This document shows, in pieces, positions 28,027 through 41,143 of a stretch of DNA of 64,000 nt. This DNA is from Balanoglossus misakiensis (lineage: Eukaryota > Hemichordata), in the NCBI GenBank assembly GCA_040954595.2, contig CM082576.2:5518001-5582000 (forward strand). Direction: 5' to 3'. Below the pieces are notes generated by a model, which was not told the origin of the DNA, ran no database searches, and saw only the letters and a list, made by a program, of their open reading frames with translations. A program made the translations under genes and the position numbers. Each line of letters starts with the position of its first letter. The stretch's first letter is position 1.

Positions 28027-29615
28027 CAGATTAAAACTGTTTCCTTCTACACAGGTGGTACATGTCTCTGTTGCTCTTATTCACATGCAGATTGCATTGA
28101 CTGGAACCAACTTGTCTGGGATAGCTAGGTCAATCTCCCAGACTTCTCTGCCTGGTGCATACTTGTAAGCTGTGGGTGAATCCATCCCTTGGTGGGTGGC
28201 CAAATTAGTCAGCACATTTGTTGCGGTATACACACAAAAAACAGTGGAGCCTGACAGTAGTAAACATTATATACAAACGTGCTTTTTTATTCTAATCATA
28301 TAATTACAGTCAATTTTTCCTACACCACATAAGGCAGCCTCTCCCTGAGTGTCAAGCTCAACACACAAACTGTACTGTGAAAAAACATAGGTCAGTATTG
28401 ACTCGTCGTTGGTGGCGCAATCACTTGCCCAGTTGCCAAATGACTGCCTTTCAACGGTTTGTACACTGCATAGATGAGAATCTATGTCAACCTTACAATA
28501 AAATGGAGCCTTTGCTCATGACTTGACAAATACACATAAGATACAGAAACAGATGCAAGGAAATTCACTACACTTCATTAAAAACATTTCTTCCAAGGAT
28601 TCAAAAATTCGCAGCATTGGCTAAAACATAAGGTATCTGGCATTTTTAAAATGTACATTCTCCAAGTTTCCATCGACACACTAAAATCATCTTGAATACT
28701 AAAATATCCAATATTTCAAAAAAGAAAATAACATTCATGTTACAAATTTTCATTAAATTCCAAATCTCTTGAAAATTGATTGTCATCAGGTATTGTGGAT
28801 CTGTGAGCTGATCTCAAACAGGTGAACTCTAATATTATCATTCACTGACAAAGAATTTTGCATTGTGTATGCAGACTATATTTGGCATTGATGATTATGT
28901 AAACAAATCTTTATACCATACAAAACTGCTAGAGTACACATGTACTTTCAACAAGTAATATTTACAGGAACTATACAGATATAGAGTTTTCAAGTCCATA
29001 TCTCTACCTACAGATTATAAGAACAAGAACCATTGTTGAAGGTCTCATTTGGAAATAAATTTTACATCAAAATATATATTTTTTTCTGTTGTAATTACCC
29101 TGTTAAACAGCCCAATAAGTTTTGAAGAAAATCTGGAGGAAGCTATTTGACAAATAGGATAGTGTATGTTACTGAGAGAAAAGATTCACTTTTCAAGTAC
29201 TAGTAGCTGTATCATAAATATTGACCCAAAGTGACGAATTCAGTGAACTTGGCTATTAAAGCCACCAAATTACTGCTGTGAGTCAAAACCAGGAATGTCA
29301 TTACTCGTCATTTTAGCAATGGATATGTTACTTAGCAACAACATCTCCATATCTACCACAGAACTTCTTAAATGACCTATAGTGTACTTTCTGAGCAGCC
29401 CTGTCTCACTTTGTGAAATCACGGTCCCTCTGGTAAAATGAACCACTGAGTTGCTCTTTCTTCAAAATGTGTCAAGCAAAGTGTTTACATTTGTCAGTGA
29501 CAGATGAGTTGTCTTTCTACACATCCTTGAAAATCAAGTCTTGAATTCTGAATAAACTTCTGCCATCTCCTATATATTGCCTCAACCATGTCAGGATTTG
29601 TATTTTAAAAAGCAA

Positions 29616-30577
29616 TTAAAACCCTTCCAGGTCAAGTTCTTTTCTATGTCTTTGCACATCGCTGTACTTCCTGGTTATTCTGTCCATCAAGGAAAAGCCC
29701 ACATTGGAGGCAAACATCTTGGCAATACTATCGTGTCCAGCTTTGAGCGCCAAATCGTAGGGCGTTATGCCCTTGTCGTTCTTGATCTGAGGGTCAGCCC
29801 TGCATTCCAGCAGAGCTTGGATGACCTTCTTGGCTTTGTGACCTTTCAGTACAGCTTCGTGCAATACAGTGTTGCCTCTCCTGTGAGACGGGTGTGGAAT
29901 GGAAGAGAATAAAAGTGTGATGTAAATGTCACATTCTATTATTGCAAATATCTTCAGGTCAATTGGGGAAAGTGCAGATATGACATGATATAGCCTGTAC
30001 AAAGGGTACCAACTTGTCATACAGTTCATCAGAAACATTTTATTTATGTTGGTCACAGATCTATCACACCACAGAAGTTGCAATAGTTCTTTTTCAAGCA
30101 GAAAAACAGAAATGATTGATCACACTGAAATATCAACAACGGGGATCTATTCAATAGAACTAAACCCTGTATAAGTTACTACAGTAGAGGACATGATTCA
30201 TACTCACGGTCCAAATTTCATATTGATCTTGGCCTGACCGTCTACCAGTACAGGTATACAGTCAATATGTCCATTTAGTGCTGCGATTGCCAATACTGGT
30301 ATACCTGCATTGTTTTCAACATTTGGATCAGCACCCTGCAAAAAGCACACCAAGAACTTACTCAAACATTGTTCGAGTTTACAGCAACTGAACTTTGTGT
30401 CAAGATTTTATGCAAACATGTTCTGGGCTGGAAATGCTTTACTTGCAGAATATCAGAGCTTGTTTCATGGTCTATATATTGACCTCTGACCCCTACCTCA
30501 TCCAATAGGTGCTGGACTTCTTCCGGTCTGCCGTCTCCCGATGAACCTAATTCTTTGAGCAACAGTCTCTCTTCAGG
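29616..30577 (-). other. DZANK1 ankyrin-repeat exons
   Basis: The last three coding exons (30497-30577, 30208-30335, 29616-29880) encode residues about 481-637. The ankyrin signatures are RPEEVQHLLDEGADPN, GIPVLAIAALNGHIDCIPVL and GNTVLHEAVLKGHKAKKVIQ followed by ITPYDLALKAGHDSIAKMF. They align in order with the human DZANK1 C-terminus, including the diverged insertion before the last repeat. The protein ends HRKELDLEGF-stop at 29616-29618. This block is what makes the family assignment secure. Confidence 0.88.
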
Positions 30578-33500
30578 CTGAAAAGTCAATTTGAATATAT
30601 GACATACTGATAGTCACGTTCTTAGGTTAAATCAAGCAAGAGGTTACATCAAATGGCATTAAAAATAACAGCCATCAAAAGATGGATGTGTACTTCTCTG
30701 CCTAACCATTCACCTGAATACTACTAGCTTTTCTAGATTACTAGATCAGTGATTCACTCTATACTCTCACAGAGTTACTACTGAATTTTTTTATCTGTTA
30801 AGAACTTACCTGCAGCTTTTCTTCATGGTTTCTTTCTCTTTCTTCTGATGCATGCCTCTTTCTGATGCTCACAATGGGTCTCCTCTTGTTTCGTCTGCTC
30901 ACTTTCTTCTTGGGTTTCGCTTGGGAATCATTTGACTCTAAGATATCCAAAAGACAGAAAAATAAACATTTTTTTCCATTCTTTTCTGAGTAATTAAAAT
31001 GTGTTTGTTACCATCATGTTTAACCATTGACTCCGAACACTGTCGATATTTGATTTTTGATATCATACATAAATTGGTCATTGATGTTTGTTGCTATGGT
31101 TATATCACAAACACGACAAAACAACCCTTCACCAAGGCAGTTGTAAAGAGAAGTATCTGAATACTCACGGTAACTGTAGACACTGCTGCCTTCATCACTG
31201 TAATACTCCCTCTCTCTAGTTGCAAATAATCTTGATCCTGTTGAACATATCCATGTACACAAAATCAATCAATCAAGTCCTGCATTGGAAATTTTGGAGT
31301 CTAAAGGTGAGCTTTTCAGCACTTAAGTTTTCAAGTCTGAATATAATCATTTAAAATCAACAACTAACCTGCTTTACCAGGATGTTTGTGTGTGTAACAA
31401 GGTCTGCTGACCACGTTTTCTGGGACGTGTACTTTTCTGAAGGTCACTGTGATACTGAACTCATCTCTTTCATCTTCCACTGCGGCACCAATGATCTGAA
31501 TCAGCATAAAAATAATGATTTTTATTCAACATTAACCCTTTCACCACCATGATTCAATCCCATTGAAGTCATGCAAATTAAGACACCCCCAAAACTGACT
31601 AGATTCAACCACACTGAATGATCCATCTCATAATCATATCACAAGTGCTACATGGTTCAAACATTTGAAAATACTCACCCTTGTCAACTTTGGTTCAGCA
31701 ATGGCTGCCCTGAACTCTGCATTTTCCTCTGTAAACGCCTTGACGTGTTCACAGATATGAGTCACTTGTTTCTGCCAAAATCCTGTCCAGATACACAAAG
31801 CACAACATTCATAGTGTTTAGGATATGGTAAAACAATTTCTACAGTACCATGTATCCAACAGATGTTCATCACCTCTAACTTACATGTCTAAGTATTAGA
31901 ATGACTGTGTGCAGGGCACACTTTTTTGCATGGTCACCTACAAAAATCTGTGATGGGCTAGGTTTCAACTTCCGTGGAAACTGTGGCTTGAAGCCTCTAT
32001 CAGTAAATGTCACAGAAAGCACTCACAAAGAAGTGTCCTAAGCTTTGTCTTGAATGTGCAGATTTTAGAATTACCGTACTATGTAGGTCTACCTTCCGAG
32101 ACTCAGAAACTTACCCCTTCCAACACTAACATCTTCCAGTTTAGGTTTTTCTGCTTCTTTGATGCGCCTCAGCTCCTGCCTCAGTCGGTTCAACTCCTCG
32201 ACCTCTGACCTCATGCGGTGTACCTGTTCGGGAGTTGGGAAGACTAGCCCAGTCGTCTGGGTGCCAACGGACTGCTTGTCAAATTTGTGCAGCGGCAATG
32301 CTATAGGACTGTCCCATGGCTGTACCTGAGCTGGTGGTGGAACCTAGAAATAGCAATAAGATACAGTGTTTTTTTTACGTATTAAAAAACAGAAACAGTT
32401 TGAGTTTGAGTTTCCAGGCACACAGTAAAACCCAGTAAAAACACAATGAAGCTAATAAGACCTCCCCATAACTCTAACTGCATTTCGCCCTGAGTAGACA
32501 AGACGTAACCACAGGCCATTAGCGCAATGCCACCAGACTCCTAATGCATTTTCCATTCGACATCAACAGTGGGGTTTTTTTTTTTACACTGATGAGCTTT
32601 GTCATGAAACTGCAGTAAGTGAAATCAGTCGCTAAGTTGACTCTCAGTTTTCATCCGAGAGACAATATATATCGGCTGGCAACCCCCCAGGCATTTGAGA
32701 TTTTCAATGATGCATGTCAGTCTTGGATTTCCACAGACATCACGTAATCACGTTACCCAGTTAATACGTTTCAGCATTTTTTCTTTTCTTCTTCAAGAGG
32801 CATTAGACTCTAAAGGTCACTACACAAACAGGGATAGTTACTCAGTTTTCAGTCATTGCCTGCCATTTTGACATTTACTGAAGAAACCATGCACAACTAT
32901 TCTATCAAACTGAAATTAGAAAGACAGAAACACTGCTCACCATCTGGTGTGGTTTGCCATTAATCCAGTACTGAGATTCTGCAACAGTTGGTCGACTGGG
33001 ATATTCTGTTGACATCACCACTTGTTTACTGTAAACAAAAACAACAAAATGGCAACAGAGCTTAATATTTTTATCGGAATCTGAATGTAACACGACACTA
33101 AACAAACCGCCTGGCCTTTTGTCATTCCGATCAGATTATGCAGCTAAAAGAAGACTATTAGATTGCACCTACTTCAGAAAATCTCTGTCTTTGGGTCCAA
33201 CACCGGGAACTGGGTAAACGGGTACTGCAATGGTGTTGTTGACAGGAGGCTGCAATGCAAAAAAAAAAATAAAGTCACCTTGCGTTGGTAAATGTATGAG
33301 GAAAATACAACACCATATATTATATCAAACAAAAGAATGATCTGCATATGATACATTTTTGGAAATATAGAGCACATTATCAACATACTGATGTACAAAC
33401 CAGTGGTAACCAGCTCGAAAATGTCAAAAGTCACCACAAGTTACAGAACTGCAATCTCCCAAACATAATACAGCACAGGCAAGGCTAAGGATAATTCCAG

Positions 33501-36500
33501 GAAAACACACCTGTCCAATGTAGTCATATCCGTTCTGCACTGCAGATGAGTAAAATCCAGAATCACCCGTCCTCACGTGGGTGTTGTCGTGGAGACGTAA
33601 CCTATGTAAATCAAGTGATGCATCTACGGACCTTCTTCGTAATGGTGATGGCGATCTTGATCTTGGCCTGGTGATCATTAAAGGTGGCGACCGTGACCTG
33701 TGTCTCATAGGTGGAGATCGCGACCTTGGTCTTGTTGGATTCTGTATGACGAAGAGTTGTATGCATATGTGTAACTTCAAGGCAATTAATGTTGGAGAGA
33801 AATGCCAAGTAATTTGTGTTTATATGGTTTCATATCTCCAAGGGATACTTGATACACACAGCCACAAAATATGCCTTCCAGGGCGACTTAGTTTGCATAC
33901 CCAACATCCCAAAGCAAATATATATTTCCAAACCAAGCTGATCGTACCCCACCTTACTCGCTACAATCACCATAAATACTTTTATGATAACAGCTTTCTG
34001 GTTTCAAAAATAAATAAATTTCCAAAATTCTGAAGTTTTTTTTTCCTTTTCTGTTCACATTCTGTGACTTTACAGAAGATGCTGGAACAGACCATGAAAA
34101 GCAAAACTCTTTACCAGACTGGCATGTTTACAAATATAAATATAAAAACAACACATACTTTGATGTATGCAAATTGAAAGTTTCTTTCGTCATCTTCCGT
34201 GTTTCTGTAATTCTCCATTTCCCGGATGTCATCATTTGCATCAACCTGGAATGTTTTGGTGACAATCTGACTCTCATGTAGACCATTTCTATAAAGCAGG
34301 AAAAAAAAGATGAATATGCAGTATTTGTATCCAAATGTTACTATTAAAATATGCCCCTTCTGGCACAATAACCTCAAATACAGAAAGGCACATACATCTG
34401 CACAGATGCACACACAAACACACTTTGCAGGTCGACTTCATCCTTATTACTCTCCCCACTGTTACCATGGCGATAAATAACACCTTACATCAACAATACA
34501 GCCCTATAGAAACCCAACCATTTGAATGAAACGTATTCACTTAATCGATACAAGTACTATCACTACATCCATTCTCTCTGTGATGTGATGTGTCTCACTG
34601 GTGCTCCTATACAAATTAACTGTGAAATGTCAGAAGGCATTTGCACAGAGATGTTCGGGGGGATTCCTTGGAGAATTGATATCATGATATGGATGTCTAC
34701 AATTTAAAGTTTTGTTGCACTGGCATGAATAATGCTACCCGGTACTATATATATAATATGTAGTAGTTTTCTGGCATTTTCCCCCTGTCTTTGTTAATTA
34801 CTGAGTGTCGAGTTTAGTTTGCTGTTTAATAACTTAGCAAAATAAAATTTGTTACATCTGGTACAGATGACGCACATTTCTGTTTGCACATTATGGCAAC
34901 ATAAGATCAATTCTGACAAGTCAGTACGGTAGTTTTTCATCGCACTACAACATTAACTCATTAAGTTCATGAATAAACCATGGTATAGGTGGAATGGCTC
35001 ATTACAGCCCGGTTGTTACAATTTTCCTATATTATTTCAGGGTTTTCAAACAAAATAAATTGGCATAATGTCATTTCAATGGATAGTCACAAAATTACAT
35101 AATGGATACTAGATTCCTCACTACTATTAGAAGAATCAGAAATCAATAAAATTCTACTGATCTCAATCCATGTGTGCGAGCTAAAACCTTTTTACCATTA
35201 TTAACTTATTTTTGTTTGCACAAATGCGTTGCAAAGACAAGATGATTGTTTTCAAGTGGTTGTCAATTATGAGCAAACTAAACCTGTACCTTACAGATGC
35301 CTAATGAGAATGTGACATCAAGCACTCTATACAAATGGTTGTATAATATTTCCTCCAAACAGATTTATGAGATATCATAACAGACCAATCTCCCAACTGA
35401 TGTTGATTCCGTACGATATTAATAGTAGCGCATCTCATGCCCTTATCTCAAGACTCCATCACCATGTCCACACGGGCGGCACAAGATGAATTGATGTTAT
35501 CTCCCTAACATTACTGTAAGTCAATGCCATCTTCTGTCATCAATACTCCACTATCATTATGAAAAATCTTTCAAGGTTGCTGAAATTTGCAAAAGTTGTT
35601 AACCCGAAGTTGATACATCCAGGCATGTCCATCAGAAACATGTGTGTATTCAGAGCTGATGAAAAAATTCTGCAGCAGTCCCCTGATATACGACAACCAA
35701 TTAGTGAAGTGGACAACAGAGCTGAAAGAAAGACCACTGTTGTTATGGTGAAAGCAATCAAGTGGTTCTCGTAGCTCTAAACTCACAAATTGGATTTTGC
35801 TATTAAAATTTAATACAGTCACGCAAATTCATCTATTGCAGGTCTGCCGTTTACATTGAGTTGTTGGCCTCCTGATAAATCAGTCATTGGCAACACAAGG
35901 TATTGATGTCAATTCATGAAACACAACCGCTGGAGAATTTTACAAAAAGGCTTTCAGCAAAAAAATATATATATATATTCCCAAATTATTTTAATTTTTT
36001 ACTCACTTCAACGACTGTGATTACAGAAACATTACAATATGTTAAATTAAAAGAAACATCCGTGTTTAATTACTTGCATGTAAACCTGAATTTCAAAATG
36101 GACATTTTTTATATTCTCTGTGTATCACAAAAATTAACACCAAGGGTAATGTCCATGTCAGTCAGATATAAATTCATATAATTCATTCAATCATGGAGCA
36201 ATCAATCAATGATTCATTATCCCTGCTGTCAAAAGCAGCGCTTTCAGACATCCATCACCAATGTTAGATTTTATAATTGTGAGAACTGACACATTGCCCC
36301 ATTTAATGCAAGATTTACAGGTGCTGCGATATGTCAAGTGTATCCGTAGACTAAAACAAACATTTCTGTCGATATAAATAATTAAAGAAATGCATCCCGC
36401 AATGAACATTTGAGGCAGAGTTACTTACTCCTGCCCTTCCATTTCGAACTCTCACCTCACTTTGTTTGCCATCAGAGTCTACTGCAGCTAATGCACTCGG

Positions 36501-39130
36501 CTTAAAAGGTTAGGTAAAAGGGTGGATAAACCTTAAACAAAAATATGTGTACAGACAAGGGCAGATAAACTATTCAAATCAAATATTTTAAATACATGTA
36601 TGCACATTAGCAAGCAGCAGACAACATTTTCATTTAGCATTTACAGAATCAAAGCTATCAAAACTCATTCATTCATATTTTGATGTTTTTCAAGTGAAAT
36701 CTCAAACGTGATGTTATAATGATGGCTATAATCTTATACCAAGTTTCACACTGTGGCTTCTTTCAAAGAATCTAAGGAAAGGCGTGATTTAGAAAAAAAT
36801 TCTGTCGACAACTGAGAAGGGGATGCCCTGAATATTTAACAGCACAATGTGATATTTCTGTGTGTACATAAAAAACCACATACAATCTCTTGCAATGCCC
36901 TCGGGGTATGCATAGTTACATTTGTACTCAAGTAGCATGTGGGCCAAGATCTGCACAAAATTGTTAGAATTCAACCAGTCAAAATGACTTCAGTTCCACC
37001 AATTCCCAACGGGATACTGATGCAATGCAAAAGCTTTAGTTTGTCGTCTTTGCAGGAAGATGACATCAGTGAACTACTGATGCAAAACTAAATGATGGGT
37101 TTACAGTCGCATGTAGCTTTAGTAAATATTACCATGGTTACCAGTGCATCTCACATTTTACTCTTTAATGTAAAAGGATCTAAAAACCAGCGCTTTCTTC
37201 TGCTGTCACTTTCACTCAATGTGCATGAGTAAACATGCACATAGAAATGTACATATTCCTATCATATATTTATGCTTTTATTTTTGGTCAATTCCTTGGA
37301 TTTTTGTGTGTGTTCATAAGAACACTGTACAGTAGCAGTCAGTGTGACCCACTTCATTCCAATGCAGGCCTTCTGTACTTACTTGGTAACAGCTAAGGCT
37401 TTGATCATCCTCTTGCCTTCTCGTAGTGTAAATGGTCTCTTGTATTTCAGTGTTGTTTTGTTGAGTACTCGCTGGAACGGATCAGGCTTTGTGCCATTGG
37501 TTGTGTAGAAGATTTCCACGCCAGGTGTCTCTGAGAATACATTTAAATTACACAGTAAATAGGGTTGTCCAGGAAACATTAAAATTGAGGTTACAAGTGA
37601 GTGATTTTTTAAATGGTGCAAATTTGATAGAATTAGGTTGCGAATGATACTGCCAGCGATTCACTGGGATTAACAGGCTATTCTCCGTTTCAATTTCAAA
37701 TAAGGATACTGTGGCCGCTTTCGTTCTGAGTGAATGCCAATTTCTGAAACAGGGAAACATGACCCATTTGCGGAGAACATTATCCACTTTTCATACTGAC
37801 AGAACAACAGTGACATGCACACAGCTCCCTTCTGAAAACTGTGTCAACTACAAAAGAAGCAGCCAAGCGTCGCAAACTGCAGGCATAGTGACATCAATCG
37901 TGTCGTGAATTTCCTTTATTAAGCGGATCTCAAAACAATTGGGGTGACATTTTCTATAAAATTCAACTGTGGCAATTTGCTGCCAGTTCAACTGGAAAAA
38001 GCTTAGCTACATGTTTTTGTTGGGATGGGAGGAAGAATTATTAAATACGGATAAAGTACAAATGGGCGAGGGATCAGTACATTGTATATTATCAGGTTAT
38101 ATCCATACATGAGTCTATTCATATTCCATGGTCAAGGACATGATTGTATAGAGGTAGAATTGACAACTCTGAGGACACAGATTAAGAAATCACCATCAAA
38201 ATACAATGCCTTGATAACAAAATATAAACACTTTTAACCAGAGAAAACCTAGTACCGGCTGAGTTTTGGTCTTTCTAAAAGGTTTCTGTGATAACCAGGG
38301 GAAGTTGGGCTAAATAATTAGAACACTGCTTTAATTCAAACAGTAGTATAAACCCTGACTAGTTGGCCCGGCTACAGACAGTCATTGTTTGTCAAGTTAT
38401 TGTCATTCTTATACAACTAGGTGTATAGGATGGTGGCAATTCTGGCCTCTGCTAGAAGCCAAATACCATGATTGCTAGACAGCCTTGGTGAATAAATCAA
38501 ACAATTTCCCAGTGGGCTTAAATTTATGTAGCTAGGATCTATATAAGGGTTTATTGTGAGGACGCCTGGAATGTACTATGAATGTCATGTGTATCAAAGC
38601 TTTTTGCTTGCTCATTGGTGTGTAAACCACATCCATAGGCAGAAATATAATACAACTTGGAAGTTTTATTGAAGAGCAGCCATTTGTAAACTCTGAACTT
38701 GAGTGATATAGGAAATTACGCACGGTCACTCAATGTGACTGAATGGTACCAGGAAGCAATAAAAATTGAGTCTGCATATATCTACTGAGTTTCTGTATGA
38801 AAATCTAACAAGAATGACTTCTGAGGTTTGCAAAACCTACATGTAACAACTCAGAAAACTGAAATATAGACCGAATAGAAAACACATTTGTACAAGCTGT
38901 TTCCCATTTATTCAATCTAAATAGACCCAAAATGGCATCTTGTCACTTCTGATTTGTATTTTTTTGGTAACAGAAATTACTTTCCTTTACTTTCCTTGGA
39001 ATAATAGGCATAGTTTCTTACCTGACTTGATATCGATGAAGGTATTTGTATCTATGTGTGAACTTGTGGTGCCCAGCAATGGAGGCCTGAGGGGCACTAT
39101 GAGAGGCGTTGCTATGGCACCAGCTGACAT
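29616..39130 (-). CDS. DZANK1: DZANK1 homologue lacking zinc ribbons
   Basis: Fourteen coding exons in transcript order: 39022-39130 (ATG at 39130), 37383-37530, 34159-34288, 33511-33741, 33173-33249, 32941-33028, 32115-32343, 31679-31782, 31369-31495, 31169-31237, 30810-30937, 30497-30577, 30208-30335, 29616-29880. They join in phase to 637 residues; human DZANK1 is about 750. The N-terminus (IVPLRPP..., then VEIFYTTNGTKPDPFQR) matches the DZANK1 beta-sandwich domain. The middle keeps the SVGTQTTGL and FWQKQVTHICEHVKAF motifs, and the end has ankyrin repeats. In vertebrates DZANK1 works with NINL in dynein-dependent vesicle and ciliary transport. The paired CxxC zinc ribbons expected between the sandwich and the QTxGL motif are absent, replaced by an Arg-Ser-rich exon. 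Confidence 0.9.
31532..31570. repeat. Partial copy of the TTAACCC terminal-inverted-repeat element
   Basis: Within the intron at 31496-31678, TTAACCCTTTCACCACCATG followed by a CAATCCCATTG segment matches one arm of the element at 27212-27325. The opposite arm is not evident, so this is a truncated or decayed copy. Confidence 0.45.
33511..33741 (-). other. Arg-Ser-rich exon of DZANK1
   Basis: This 77-codon exon begins NPTRPRSRSPPMRHRSRSPP and continues through a further PRSRSPSPLRRRS block before turning ordinary (GDSGFYSSAVQNGYDYIGQ). Three RSRSPP/RSRSPS units form an SR-like segment near residues 130-160, a candidate SR-kinase target. I know of no such segment in vertebrate DZANK1. The exon is phase 0-0, so it could be skipped without breaking the frame. 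Confidence 0.85.
34289..39021 (-). other. Long 5' introns of DZANK1 (34289-37382, 37531-39021)
   Basis: Two introns separate the first three coding exons. I searched their minus strand for CxxC-rich exons that could encode the missing zinc ribbons and saw none; CKSC at about 36310 lacks a partner and splice sites. A near-match to an RFX X-box (GTTACCATGGCGAT, 34461-34474) and short AT microsatellites are present. The ORFs around 35540-35822 on both strands look like chance. Confidence 0.6.
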
Positions 39131-40620
39131 TGTTGACAGAAATAACTGACAAACAAAATTAACAATATCAGTCCACTCTGGTCCTGCAAGAAAAAACAAA
39201 TAATATTACAGGTTCCTTTTTTTCTCTAGAGCATACTTTCCAGTCAACAAAACGAATTTTAGTTTGATCGAAATTAAATTTTGTTTTTAATAGATATATA
39301 TATATAAGATAGGGAAATGAGAATTTTAATTACAATTTTACAGGTATTTTGTTACCATATACTAGTGTTATACACCAAATATCAGATTTAACATAACCAT
39401 AAAATATAAAGTGGTACCCGCAATGCAAACAGCCACAGGGATAAAAGTCCTTCCAACAGACAAAAAGGTATTGAATTTTTCATGGTGAGTGAAGAAAATG
39501 AAAATAAACTACCAGGGTACGTTTAACATTTTAAAAACCTCCTAAATAAATATGCTGTAAAATTTATGAGAGTGATCCACCTGTACCCAACAAATTATTC
39601 CTTGCAGGAAATTGAGTCAGTAATAAATATTTACGAGTTATTTCACTTTATTTGCACATCTACTGATAAACTACCTGATTAAATTCCATTAACCGATTTC
39701 AATATATTACCACTCCAAAGCAGTGGGAAGTTTCAGGTAACACTGGTAAAACTATGTCAATATTAGTAAGTATGATACACAAAATTGAAATTAGAATTTT
39801 ATAACAAGTATTGTTATTTCAGTTTTGTTTATCATACAAAATGCAAGTTGCACTGCAATTAAATCATTTACATTTGTTGAGCAGTATGTACACAATAATT
39901 TGATGTCAAGGTGATAATTTCTTTGGTGTATCCTCAGTGATGTATTGTTCGAAAAGACCGTTATTGGTCTGTGGCATTGCATTGTGCGGGTTGGGACCTC
40001 CACCGCGAGCCAATGAATAAATCTCTATGAAATTTACACAGATGGTGGGGGAAATAATAATTGATACTTTGCTGTGCGTCGTGCTGTGAGACAGCAAATG
40101 ACATATGAAGTGCTGAAATATCTAGAAAATGAATTTTAAAATGATCAGGTCGTGAATGACACATCAGGAAAAGTGAATCATGAATGCGTAGAATATACAT
40201 CACTGACGACCGACTGTCCGAAATAAAACTCCTGATATTTTGTTAATTTTTACAAGAGATCGCCAGGATATTATTAAATTATAATATATATAAGTGACGA
40301 ATCAATGACAGAGATAATGTAAAACACGGCGAAATAATACTGTGTTGCACTATTTTACACGCCTTGTCCTGAATGTTACTACAAACACCGTATGATTCTA
40401 TGAGGGATAAAGTGCAAAAGCGAAATATGCTGCAAGGATCGATCACTATGTGGACGACTGAAATGTACACATACCACACGATCGTTACCTCAGAGTTCGA
40501 GCTTTCTCCTTTCCTGACGCTACGATCTCCGTATGGTGTTAATTCCCCCTTCTGAAACACTTGGTCACGGGATTTCGGCGCCGATCGCGTATGATCAAAC
40601 AGCTGACAGCCGCCGCACAA
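39131..40620 (-). other. DZANK1 5' UTR exons (proposed)
   Basis: Upstream of the ATG a CAG acceptor at 39184-39186 leaves a short 5' UTR stretch (39131-39183). A matching non-coding first exon is suggested at about 40489-40620, ending in CTCTGAG before a GTAACG donor. The 40.49-40.70 kb stretch is richer in G+C and CpG than its surroundings, as expected for a start site. The exact 5' end is unknown. The roughly 1.3-kb intron between holds nothing I recognise. Confidence 0.4.
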
Positions 40621-41143
40621 CTTTCGGCGTGGTTGCTAGCATAACAAAGTCAAGCAATGTGATTGTAAACGCGGTCAATGGGCGGGGACATCAAACATGT
40701 TTGGTCAATGTTTCCTCCAATTATTTACCTCAGGTGAGAATCATCTGATTTCACTGTAATTATTTTATTGCTTGTATTTTTTGTAATGCCAGTCTTCCGG
40801 CTGGGAAGTCGTTATACATAAATATAACAATTTTCTTTTTCAATATTCATCTTTACTAATTAATTTACAACATCTAAAGTAGTGGCTAAGTTTCTGTGTG
40901 TGCACTCTAACACTCTGGAGTACGTGTTATAATCTGTGCAATTTCTCGTGAATCTTCATGCTTTTAGAACCACAGTTAAACACATTTATAAAGTGGGTGA
41001 AATGCACGCGAAAAATATTTAATTGCTTCGAAGTTCGAAGTAATGCTTGGGAAAACTGCTTCCATATCAACTTTCCTCCAGTCCCCCCCCCCCCCCCCCC
41101 CCCCCCATCAAATGGGTAACGCCCACATTAGGACAAAAACGCT
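40621..41143. promoter_or_regulatory. Head-to-head promoter of DZANK1 and L3HYPDH
   Basis: The two genes diverge from this interval. It contains a GC box, GGGCGGGG, at 40680-40687 and an imperfect RFX X-box-like 14-mer, GTTGCTAGCATAAC, at 40632-40645, with one perfect half-site when read on the minus strand. A 24-base C run lies at 41083-41106, close to the L3HYPDH start. No clear TATA box was seen for either direction. Confidence 0.5.
41083..41106. repeat. Homopolymer C24 tract
   Basis: An uninterrupted run of 24 cytosines ends 37 bases before the L3HYPDH ATG. It is the longest homopolymer in the window. Tracts of 18 C (7902-7919), 15 C (17178-17192) and 12 G (54513-54524) also occur. The exact length should be treated as uncertain, because such runs are error-prone in sequencing. 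Confidence 0.8.

Larger units (their letters stand above)
24976..29615. other. Intergenic region between ACTN and DZANK1 stops
   Basis: About 4.6 kb between two convergent genes. It contains a purine-rich G-run cluster (25375-25410), a candidate small minus-strand gene with its own promoter (26136-28026) and a terminal-inverted-repeat element (27212-27325). A reverse-strand AATAAA at 28286-28291 (TTTATT on +) could end DZANK1 transcripts with a 3' UTR of about 1.3 kb. From 28030 to 29615 I see only AT-rich non-coding sequence, much of it probably DZANK1 3' UTR. Confidence 0.55.

Noticed and set aside
33581-34033. 150-codon + strand frame rich in GGDRDL repeats
   Set aside because: It is the antisense shadow of the Arg-Ser-rich DZANK1 exon.
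36206-36409. Minus-strand CKSC motif as a hidden DZANK1 zinc-ribbon exon
   Set aside because: There is only one CxxC, it is on the wrong side of the DFLK motif, and it has no acceptor/donor pair in a usable phase.
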